Source: Desulfuromusa sp. | Lineage (GTDB): Bacteria; Desulfobacterota; Desulfuromonadia; Desulfuromonadales; Geopsychrobacteraceae | Direction of reading: 5' to 3' | NCBI GenBank assembly: GCA_021647765.1 | Contig: JAKIUD010000048.1 | Coordinates: 1 to 25,503, forward strand | Length of the DNA: 25,503 nt | Part shown: positions 14,904 to 22,178 of the stretch, one piece after another | Position numbering within the stretch: the first letter of the stretch is position 1 | How the letters are laid out: each line of letters starts with the position of its first letter | Made by a program: the position numbers and the translations under genes | The notes under the pieces: generated by a model | Seen by the model: the letters and a program-made list of their open reading frames with translations, nothing else | The model's database searches: none | What the model was told of the DNA's origin: nothing

Positions 14904-17659
14904 ATAATTCACAAAATTCCAAGTTCTCCCTGGCAAAAGCGTCGACTTCTGCACCTTCCGCCGGTGAAATGCCGCTATCTTTCGAACAGCTCTGCGTTGA
15001 GAACAAAAAGCTGAAAGTGCGCGAGCAGGAACTGCATAACTATATTCGCAAAAAAACAGATCAGCTACTGACCGTCATGGGAACCCTGCCACTCAAACCA
15101 GAAGAATTGGACGATGAAACTCTGATCAGTGTCGATCCAATCGGTATTATCGGTGACTCTTTCGTCCAGGTCATAGAACATCTTAACGAAACCAACGAAG
15201 ACCTGAGCTTTGCAATGGATGAACTTCAGGCGATATTTGATTCAGCTGGTGCCAGTATTCTGGTCGTCAATACCAAGAAGCAGCTCACATCCTTTAATCG
15301 AAGCTGCCGTGAACTGTTTTTCCCGACAGAAAAAAACCCCCTGCATCTCCGTTGTAATGATGCCATCTGTCGCTTTGACATCCCCCCAGCAAATTGTATC
15401 TTCGAACAGGTTCTCGCGACCGGTAAAACACAGGAAAATCCAGAATTTACCGTGAACGGTCGCTATTATCACGTCATCGGTACACCAATTAAAAACAAAG
15501 ATCATATTATTTCTCATGTTGTCCTTGTTTACTCGGATATCACTGACCGGAAAACAAGAGAGGAGGCTCTGCGCGAAGCGGAAAAGCGCCTCGATATAAT
15601 TTTAAACAGTTCCCAGGCCGGAATTCTTTTGATTGACCTGCAAACTCACAAAATTGTCTACGCCAATCAGGCTGTGGCTGAAATGACTGGCTACTCACTA
15701 AGCAACCTACAAGGGGAGGAAGTCTGTCATAACATCTGGAACTGCTCAATCACCGATGATATGCAAGAGATGGACAAGTCGGAGCGCACTTTGTTGACCG
15801 TCGATGGCCGGGAAATTCCGGTATTAAAAACTGTTTCCAGGGTTGATTTCAACGGTAAAGAACATCTGTTGGAAAGTTTTATCGATATCTCCGAACGGAA
15901 GAAAGCTAAAGAAAAGCTGCGTGAAAGTGAAGAACGTTACCGTACCCTTTATTCAACCATGCAGGAAGGGGTAGCCCAATATCGCATGCACTATGATGCC
16001 GATGGCAATGCCAGTGACTACGAAATCATCGACATCAATCCAGCCTACGAAAAAATCATTGGTCTGAAGTATCACCAGGTCCTCGGATGCCTGGCAAGCA
16101 CTATATATCCCCAGGAAGATGGTAAGGCCGCTTGGCTGGATATTTTTAATTATGTGGTGGAGAGTGGTATTTCCACTCATTTTGAGTATGAGTTCAAAGA
16201 ACTGGGGATGACGGTCAATATTTCGGCAGCAAAGCTCTCAGATGGTCATTTTGCAACAATTTTTGAAGATATTACTCAGCGCAAAGAAGATAAGAAACAT
16301 ATTGAAAAACTGGCCTTTTATGACCAATTGACCGGGCTACCAAATAGAGTTTTGATGCAGGATCGCCTCTCCCAGATGACCTCCTGTGCAAAACGCAGCG
16401 ACAGTAAAATTGGATTGTTATTTCTTGATATTGACCATTTCAAACGCATCAACGACACCTTTGGTCACGACACCGGGGATCAATTGTTGAACGTTGTCGC
16501 CGCACGATTACAGCGCGTATTGAGAGACTGCGACACTGTCTGTCGGATTGGTGGTGATGAGTTTGTGGTTCTGGTCGACAATATATCGACCCGTAATAGT
16601 GCAGCGATGATCGCCTGTAAAATATTGGAAGCTTTGACGCATGTAACTGTGCTCAAAGGGAAAGAGATCTATACCTCGACCAGTATCGGCATCAGTATCT
16701 TTCCCGAAGATGGTGCCGATCCGGACTCGCTCCTGAAAAATGCCGATATTGCCATGTACCAAGCAAAAGGGAGCGGTCGTAACACCTACCGGTTTTACTC
16801 GTCAGAAATGAATTCCAAAGCTTTGGAGCAGCTACTGCTGGCCAACGATCTGAGAAAAGCGTTGGAAAAAAATGAATTTTATCTTGACTACCAGCCACTT
16901 ATCAATCTGTCTGAAGGTCGGATAACAGGTATGGAAGCCCTGCTTCGCTGGCAACATGCAGATTTTGGCAAAATCTTGCCGGATCAATTCATCCCGCTGG
17001 CGGAAGAAACTGGTCTGATCCTCTCAATCGGTCAGTGGGTCTTGGCAAAAGCCTGTCAACAAACCCGTGAAATTCAACAACGCTGCAACATTCCGTTACG
17101 GGTGGCGGTTAACCTCTCTACCAAACAATTTCAGGATCCAAACTTGCTCTCTCACATTAAGGATATTCTCGACGACACCGGACTGGCTGCAGAAGATCTG
17201 GAGCTGGAAATAACCGAAAGCATTCTGATGGAGAATGTTGAAAAGGCTCAACAAATTCTTCATCAATTTCAAGCGATGGGTGTAACCATAGCGATCGACG
17301 ATTTTGGCACCGGCTACAGTTCCTTAAGTTATTTAAGAATCTTCCCCATTGACCGGTTAAAAATCGACAAAACCTTTATTCAGAGAATCACCACCCATCC
17401 GGATGATGCCGCCATCACAAAAGCAATTATTGTTATGGGGCATAGTATTGGTGTCAAAATAGTTGCCGAAGGGATCGAGCAGAAAGAAGAGATGACCTAC
17501 TTACAAGAGAACAACTGCGATGAGGCTCAGGGCTTCTATTTTAGCCACCCTCTCACTCCCGAAACCTTGATCAATAAAATTTCCAACCAGCCGGAATTCT
17601 GTTTCTTCAACACCATCGCTGAGCCTGCAACCAGGCCAGATAACCTTGGCAAAAAATAA
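14900..17659 (+). CDS. PAS-PAS-PAS-GGDEF-EAL bifunctional c-di-GMP signalling enzyme
   Basis: 919-aa soluble protein. It has an N-terminal coiled coil (about 25-60), three PAS domains (about 108-218, 225-340, 345-465), GGDEF (about 470-630) and EAL (about 645-890). The diguanylate cyclase site G551-F555 is intact and preceded by an RxxD inhibitory site ('RDCDTVCRIGGDEF'). The phosphodiesterase is intact too: 'MEALLRW' (EAL at 679-681), 'AIDDFGTGYSSLSYL' and 'IVAEGIEQ'. So synthesis and hydrolysis are both possible. PAS2 contains 'GEEVCHNIWNCSITD', a shortened form of a cysteine-bearing PAS pattern common in deltaproteobacterial sensors; PAS1 also has three clustered cysteines. A redox, metal or sulfur ligand is conceivable. 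No membrane segment is seen. The ATG overlaps the stop of the TusA-like gene, tying c-di-GMP output to sulfur uptake. Confidence 0.95.
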   Translation: MNNSQNSKFSLAKASTSAPSAGEMPLSFEQLCVENKKLKVREQELHNYIRKKTDQLLTVMGTLPLKPEELDDETLISVDPIGIIGDSFVQVIEHLNETNEDLSFAMDELQAIFDSAGASILVVNTKKQLTSFNRSCRELFFPTEKNPLHLRCNDAICRFDIPPANCIFEQVLATGKTQENPEFTVNGRYYHVIGTPIKNKDHIISHVVLVYSDITDRKTREEALREAEKRLDIILNSSQAGILLIDLQTHKIVYANQAVAEMTGYSLSNLQGEEVCHNIWNCSITDDMQEMDKSERTLLTVDGREIPVLKTVSRVDFNGKEHLLESFIDISERKKAKEKLRESEERYRTLYSTMQEGVAQYRMHYDADGNASDYEIIDINPAYEKIIGLKYHQVLGCLASTIYPQEDGKAAWLDIFNYVVESGISTHFEYEFKELGMTVNISAAKLSDGHFATIFEDITQRKEDKKHIEKLAFYDQLTGLPNRVLMQDRLSQMTSCAKRSDSKIGLLFLDIDHFKRINDTFGHDTGDQLLNVVAARLQRVLRDCDTVCRIGGDEFVVLVDNISTRNSAAMIACKILEALTHVTVLKGKEIYTSTSIGISIFPEDGADPDSLLKNADIAMYQAKGSGRNTYRFYSSEMNSKALEQLLLANDLRKALEKNEFYLDYQPLINLSEGRITGMEALLRWQHADFGKILPDQFIPLAEETGLILSIGQWVLAKACQQTREIQQRCNIPLRVAVNLSTKQFQDPNLLSHIKDILDDTGLAAEDLELEITESILMENVEKAQQILHQFQAMGVTIAIDDFGTGYSSLSYLRIFPIDRLKIDKTFIQRITTHPDDAAITKAIIVMGHSIGVKIVAEGIEQKEEMTYLQENNCDEAQGFYFSHPLTPETLINKISNQPEFCFFNTIAEPATRPDNLGKK

Positions 17660-17682
17660 GAATAAGGATCGCATCTTAAATA

Positions 17683-17714
17683 AAACTCTTCAAATTGAAT
17701 TGGATGAAGAGTTT
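17683..17714. terminator. bidirectional hairpin between convergent genes
   Basis: AAACTCTTCA (17683-17692) and TGAAGAGTTT (17705-17714) form a perfect 10-bp stem with a 12-base loop. It lies between the GGDEF-EAL gene and ydbL, which converge. On the minus strand it is followed by TATTTAAG; on the plus strand no T-run follows, so it is a better terminator for ydbL. Confidence 0.5.
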
Positions 17715-17813
17715 GTCGTGTCCAATTGTAACTTTCTTTCTCAGCTTAAAAGCTATCTTGTAACGGAGAAGTTAAACCTGCGTGAGTTTTGTAACGTGAT
17801 CTCATAGATCCGG

Positions 17814-18401
17814 TTATTTCTGTCCCCAACTTCCGTCATTTTTTTCCAGATACCAGCCTTTTTGAGCCTGCTTACGCCACGAATCAGCAAAAATATTCTG
17901 CACTTCTCCAGCCTTGTCCGGAAAATCGTTGGCGACGGCGATCTCCTTATAAAGACGCATGCGATCTTGATTTTCTGCTTTAACCAGCTTATTGACTTGA
18001 GCTTTCTGTTTAAGGGACAACCCGCCAGTACTGCGAACCTTGAGTAAACCATCGAAGCTGAGTCCAACAGTTCCGGTATTCAGAAAGCTAATCAATGCTG
18101 CGGAGCGGGTTTTAATAGATTTTTTAATCGCCCTGATAGCCGGAGTGCTGACATCAATATTCTGGGCGGCAATTGCGTTGGTTGGGCGCAAAAGATCGTA
18201 AAAACTACTGCCGGGGGATTTCTTTTGCGGTTGCGGAACCATTTCTTCAGCCCCATTTTTAGGACTGTCGCCCCAGACCTCATTGACAATTTTATCCGCT
18301 GCTCCACGGATTTCCTCAGCCGGGAAATAGATATTAATGGTCACACAAGAGATAACTGATAACGCCAGTAATAAGCCTAAACTGCGAGTGATTGTTTTCA
18401 T
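17814..18401 (-). CDS. ydbL: YdbL-family (DUF1318) lipoprotein with YnbE-like N-terminus
   Basis: 195 aa. The ATG at 18401 has GGGGAG upstream and starts a lipoprotein leader ('MKTITRSLGLLLALSVISC', lipidated C19), so the longer frame from 18461 is rejected. Directly after the cysteine comes a beta-strand-like 'VTINIYFPAEEIRGAADK' that resembles YnbE, the small outer-membrane lipoprotein which stacks onto YdbH. The C-terminal half (about 110-195, 'VNKLVKAENQDRMRLYKEIA' and final 'GSWGQK') is YdbL (DUF1318). In enterobacteria ydbH, ynbE and ydbL are three genes that build an intermembrane lipid-transfer bridge; here no separate ynbE exists in the 40 bases between ydbH and this gene. The fusion reading is inference. 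Confidence 0.85.
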   Translation of the reverse strand: MKTITRSLGLLLALSVISCVTINIYFPAEEIRGAADKIVNEVWGDSPKNGAEEMVPQPQKKSPGSSFYDLLRPTNAIAAQNIDVSTPAIRAIKKSIKTRSAALISFLNTGTVGLSFDGLLKVRSTGGLSLKQKAQVNKLVKAENQDRMRLYKEIAVANDFPDKAGEVQNIFADSWRKQAQKGWYLEKNDGSWGQK

Positions 18402-18441
18402 AATAGTTCTCCCCAATCTATTGGTTGTTTGCCGCCTCACT

Positions 18442-20460
18442 TTAGTTTCCGGCTCGATCAATCCGGCGGAGGCGATTCATCATCTCTTTGAAAGAGATGG
18501 TCGGAGTGGTAGTGGTTATATCGATCCGGGGCGGGAGCAACCCACCGTGAACCAGATACTGATCCGATCCAGATGAGGCCATTCCCAACAAGGTAAAGAT
18601 ATCATTATTCAGTGAGCATTTGAAACCGATCTTTTGATAACGATAAAAATCGATGAAGCGATAGATCCCCCGAGACAATGCGGCCGACATCCCTCCCTGG
18701 CTGATAATACTGAGATTGTTCAGAGCCTTGACACTGATATTGCGTTTTCCACTATTTCTGGTTGCCACAGCGGCTTCAAAAGCGGCGGGTGAGGTGCCGA
18801 ACACTGTTAACCCATGGATGTACCCGTCAAGCACTCCGTTCATCTCTCCAAAATCGAAGGTTCGAGTGGCTTGCAACAGATTCAAACCGGAAAAGTCGAT
18901 ATCGGTGTGAAATGCCGGATATCTGGAGAACGGCTCACTGTAACTCATGTTGCGTAATTGGAATCGACCGCCGAAAACCTCGATGCTGGCAAGACCTTCG
19001 GTACTGAGTTGGCGGTCGGTATAGTGAAGTGTTCCCAGATCTGCACTGACCTGACCTTGCATCACCGGCCAACCGAGTTCCCGTGTCAGTGTTTCAAGGT
19101 CGACTTCACTAATATTGATTTTGACTGAGCCTTGCGGTCGGCCAGCTGGCCAGCCAAAAGTGAGATCCTCAATCACCATGCGACCGCCGGCAAGTTGCAG
19201 CAGCAGCGGTGAAAGGAAGGTGAAGCGGTTGTTTGACGCGGACAGATCGAGACGACCCTGTTCCAGGGTTGCCAGCCCGGCAGATAATGCCTCAAAAGAA
19301 ATTTCCCCGGGATATTCTGCTGCAGAAACCTGATCGGTCAACTCTTCCCTCGAACTGATCGCAAAGGGAATGGAACCGTTTCCGCCAATAATTTCCAGCT
19401 TCTGGCGATCCCAGTAGGCATCCACGTCCTTGAGTTGGAGCGCGCCGTTGGTTTGCCAAGCGTCAGAGTTCCAGCGCAGATTATAGTCGAGAGATATTCC
19501 CCCTTTGAGAGTCAGTCCTTCCAGCGCCGGTTTAAAGTCCCTCAAAAGCGGCGCGATCTGTTCTCCATAGCTTTCAGCCAGATCCGCCACATCTATATGA
19601 CCCTGCGTGCTGATCTGTTGCGGGCTGAACTGACCCGCAGCTGTCAGGGCGCCGATTTTCTGGATATTGATTTTGACAGAACTGGCAGTCAATTCCTGTA
19701 GATCGGGTGCGAAGTTCCCGGTTAAATAAAAATCGCCCTGATAAGCGGAAAGGTCGGCATAAAATTCACCCGCGAGAACTTCCTGAGCCGCAAAAGTTCC
19801 ATTCAGATCAAGTGCCATTAAGCCTTTCAGCCAAGAGACATTGATGTCGCCCTGAAGTTCGATACCTGCCTCACCAACGCCGGTTTGCCCATCCGGGGAC
19901 ATGTAATTCAGGTGCGCAAGGGAGAGTTGCTGCAGAACCAGTGAAAATTTCTGTGCTGAAAATTTCCCTGTACCCCGGATATTCACCTGAGCACTCAACT
20001 CCTCACCGCGTGCTAGTGAAGAACCAATGAAAATTTCTTCGAAACTGACCTGATCGGAGCTGAAATGCACCTTTATCCGGCTGACAAGCTGATTCATGTT
20101 CAGCTCGGGCAGGACAACTTCAGTGGCAGCCAATTGGATGTTCCCAACCCAGTCAGCTGCTTTTCTGGCTAATTGTCCCGCAACCTTGAGTCCGGTTATT
20201 GCTTGAATCTGCACCGGGATTTGCCCTGGAGCCAACAGTTTTTTGAAATCCTGCAGATCAGTCGCTGCTAGAGAAAATTTCAAGTGTCGAACATTCCCGT
20301 CAACGGTGAGAAAAGGACGTGAAGCCAGTTGCAGGTCGAGAGAAAATTCTTCCTGCCCATCAGTCAGGGACAGTTTCCCCTGACCATTGAACTTGCTGAT
20401 ATCGAGGAGATAGTCATCGCCAGTCCGTTTCACCGGGAAGCCGTGAATATCGCTAGTCAA
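18442..20460 (-). CDS. ydbH: YdbH (AsmA-like intermembrane bridge protein), C-terminal part after a frameshift
   Basis: 672-codon frame rich in alternating hydrophobic beta strands, typical of the lipid-groove proteins of the AsmA/TamB/YdbH group. The terminal segment ('RNISVKALNNLSIISQGGMS', then 'YRFIDFYRYQKIGFKCSLNN', then 'GGLLPPRIDITTTTPTISFK') matches the YdbH C-terminal family end that meets the outer membrane lipoprotein. The frame's only start is a TTG (20460-20458) right at the junction with the previous ORF. No real ribosome binding site lies there, only the G7 tract, and there is no signal sequence. So this is not an independent gene but the downstream part of one ydbH of about 1051 codons. 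It is expressed only if the frame is restored by slippage or mutation. ydbL follows 40 bases on. Confidence 0.85.
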   Translation of the reverse strand: MTSDIHGFPVKRTGDDYLLDISKFNGQGKLSLTDGQEEFSLDLQLASRPFLTVDGNVRHLKFSLAATDLQDFKKLLAPGQIPVQIQAITGLKVAGQLARKAADWVGNIQLAATEVVLPELNMNQLVSRIKVHFSSDQVSFEEIFIGSSLARGEELSAQVNIRGTGKFSAQKFSLVLQQLSLAHLNYMSPDGQTGVGEAGIELQGDINVSWLKGLMALDLNGTFAAQEVLAGEFYADLSAYQGDFYLTGNFAPDLQELTASSVKINIQKIGALTAAGQFSPQQISTQGHIDVADLAESYGEQIAPLLRDFKPALEGLTLKGGISLDYNLRWNSDAWQTNGALQLKDVDAYWDRQKLEIIGGNGSIPFAISSREELTDQVSAAEYPGEISFEALSAGLATLEQGRLDLSASNNRFTFLSPLLLQLAGGRMVIEDLTFGWPAGRPQGSVKINISEVDLETLTRELGWPVMQGQVSADLGTLHYTDRQLSTEGLASIEVFGGRFQLRNMSYSEPFSRYPAFHTDIDFSGLNLLQATRTFDFGEMNGVLDGYIHGLTVFGTSPAAFEAAVATRNSGKRNISVKALNNLSIISQGGMSAALSRGIYRFIDFYRYQKIGFKCSLNNDIFTLLGMASSGSDQYLVHGGLLPPRIDITTTTPTISFKEMMNRLRRIDRAGN

Positions 20461-21596
20461 TTGGAATCCCCCCCCTGCAGAGAGTATTTTGCTGCTATTT
20501 GCAAACCACCGGAAATTTTTAAAGCTGTTCCGCCAAGCAACTCAGTTTTGAGGGCTCCAGGATCAGGAATTTTCACCAGTGCCTGTCCGGCTAGATTGTT
20601 TTTACCATCAAGTTTGGCACTGAAACTGACAGTTGATTTAACCGATCCCTGGAATTCACCGGAGATTTTCCAGCCATCCTGTTCCTGGTTGATCAACACC
20701 TTGAGTTGAGTAAAAGTTCCGTTCAGATCGTTCCAATCGATCAGACCGTCCTTGACCTGTATCTCAAGATTGATCGCCTGTTCTTCTAGTGCGAAATTGA
20801 TGGTCGCATCAGTCAGCGAAAAAGCCAGTTCTTTGGGTAATGGTGAGGGCTGTCCCAGAGCCGTCAGGATGCCCTGCAGTTTGATATGGTCAAATTGTTC
20901 CAGGCGTAAAATATTGTGACCCGAAGTGAAATCAGCTCCGGTCAGATTGATCAGTAATGGTGCAGTAAGAAGCTGCTGTTCCTGCCAGGAGAGGCTTTTC
21001 AGGGTCAAGGTTTTCTGTTGGGATAATTCGACAGTGCCGGTGATATCGACAGGATGCTTTTCATCCGGACCGAAAAAGGTGGAGAGGATAAAATCACTCT
21101 GTTGCTGCAGTGCTCCCGAGAAATTTAATTGATGCAGTTGCCATTGGTGATCTGAACTATTGATCAAGATCCGGCCATTGGAAACTGTCATCTGGTTGAT
21201 TGTAAAAGGGAGCCTTTCTGGAATTTTCAGGGTGGGTTTTGGTGATTTTTCCCGGCTTTTTGACGGAAAAGTTTCTACCTGTGGCTCGATGACGCGTAGG
21301 ACATCAAGCTGACGGTGCCAGAGTGAGCTGGGGGTGAAGTTCAGTTCCACTCGCGGGATAGTTACCAGTAGCTGCCCCGGTAAATTGACATCCAGCTCAA
21401 GAATTTCCAGCCCGGTTTCAGTCCAGTCCATTTGCCTGATCTGAACCTGCCCCTCAACCAGCTGTGCAGCTATTTTCTCAACTTGGGGGCGAACAAATTG
21501 ATCCAGAACCTGGTCAGCATAAAGCCAGCAGATCCCAGCAAGCAAGAAAACAACCAGCAACAGACTCAGAGTCGCTCTGTAGATGATTTTTTTCAT
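20457..21596 (-). CDS. ydbH: YdbH, N-terminal part (379 codons) ending at a frameshift
   Basis: Starts at the ATG at 21596 with GGGAA upstream. A single N-terminal membrane helix (about 6-26, 'ATLSLLLVVFLLAGICWLYA') anchors it in the inner membrane. The rest is a beta-rich groove: 'VEGQVQIRQMDWTETGLEIL' and similar repeated strand pairs. The frame ends 'LQGGDSN' followed by TGA just after a run of seven G residues on the coding strand. A -1 slip, or an eighth G, converts this to 'LQGGGFQLTSDIHGF' and joins the next ORF perfectly. YdbH works with TamB and YhdP in phospholipid transport between inner and outer membranes (family knowledge). As read, the protein lacks its C-terminal two thirds and could not reach the outer membrane. 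Confidence 0.85.
   Translation of the reverse strand: MKKIIYRATLSLLLVVFLLAGICWLYADQVLDQFVRPQVEKIAAQLVEGQVQIRQMDWTETGLEILELDVNLPGQLLVTIPRVELNFTPSSLWHRQLDVLRVIEPQVETFPSKSREKSPKPTLKIPERLPFTINQMTVSNGRILINSSDHQWQLHQLNFSGALQQQSDFILSTFFGPDEKHPVDITGTVELSQQKTLTLKSLSWQEQQLLTAPLLINLTGADFTSGHNILRLEQFDHIKLQGILTALGQPSPLPKELAFSLTDATINFALEEQAINLEIQVKDGLIDWNDLNGTFTQLKVLINQEQDGWKISGEFQGSVKSTVSFSAKLDGKNNLAGQALVKIPDPGALKTELLGGTALKISGGLQIAAKYSLQGGDSN
20468..20474 (-). repeat. G7 homopolymer at the ydbH frame break
   Basis: Seven C residues on the plus strand (seven G residues in the message). It is the only feature separating the two ydbH frames: eight G residues, or a -1 slip on G-GGG-GGG, would give one continuous ORF; six G residues give an early stop. 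Confidence 0.9.
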
Positions 21597-21674
21597 TGGT
21601 TCCCGACAAAAGAAAAAGCTTATCCAATACCTTGTCGTATTTTACCACAGGGTGAAAAAAGGCTCATCCAATTA

Positions 21675-22178
21675 TTATTCTATTGTCCTTGATCCTCTGT
21701 TGCTTTCTAACTGCAGCAAAAATCTTTTTATATCAAGACCGCCTGCATATCCGGTCAATTGTCCCGATTTTCCGATAATCCGATGGCAAGGAACCAGAAT
21801 GGGGAGGGGATTCAGTCCATTTGTCCTCCCCACCGCCCTGACAGCTTTGGGATGGCCGATTAAATGAGCTTGCTCTGAATAGGAGCGGGTTTCACCATAA
21901 GGAACCGCCAAAAGGGCTTGCCAGGTTTGCTGCTGGAATTCTGTGCCGGTAAAGATGAGGGGCAAATCAAACTCAGTTCGTTCCAGAGCAAAATATTCCC
22001 CGAGTTGAGTTCGTGTTTGTTGAATAATATCATTGCTTTCAAACCTTATATCTCCCCATGTTTTCATGGTCTTTTCCCAGTTACAGGCAAAGACGATAGC
22101 TCTTAAATAGCTGCTGTCAGCAACAATATAAATTGCACCAATGGGGGAAGCTATCTTCTGATAACAAATATTCATCAT
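21675..22178 (-). CDS. ogt: methylated-DNA--[protein]-cysteine S-methyltransferase (Ogt/AGT)
   Basis: 167-aa DNA repair protein that removes methyl or larger alkyl groups from O6 of guanine and O4 of thymine onto its own cysteine (suicidal). The active site is 'ILVPCHRIIG' with C131; the DNA-binding helix-turn-helix has the arginine finger in 'HPKAVRAVGRTNG' (R114). The N-terminal ribonuclease-like domain (1-80) is normal in size. The ATG at 22178 overlaps the last base of the upstream alkA-type gene's TAA (TAATG), so the two are translationally coupled. A second ATG follows immediately; either may serve. It is a stand-alone O6 acceptor, complementing the Ada N-domain without AGT domain encoded by the preceding gene. 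Confidence 0.95.
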   Translation of the reverse strand: MMNICYQKIASPIGAIYIVADSSYLRAIVFACNWEKTMKTWGDIRFESNDIIQQTRTQLGEYFALERTEFDLPLIFTGTEFQQQTWQALLAVPYGETRSYSEQAHLIGHPKAVRAVGRTNGLNPLPILVPCHRIIGKSGQLTGYAGGLDIKRFLLQLESNRGSRTIE

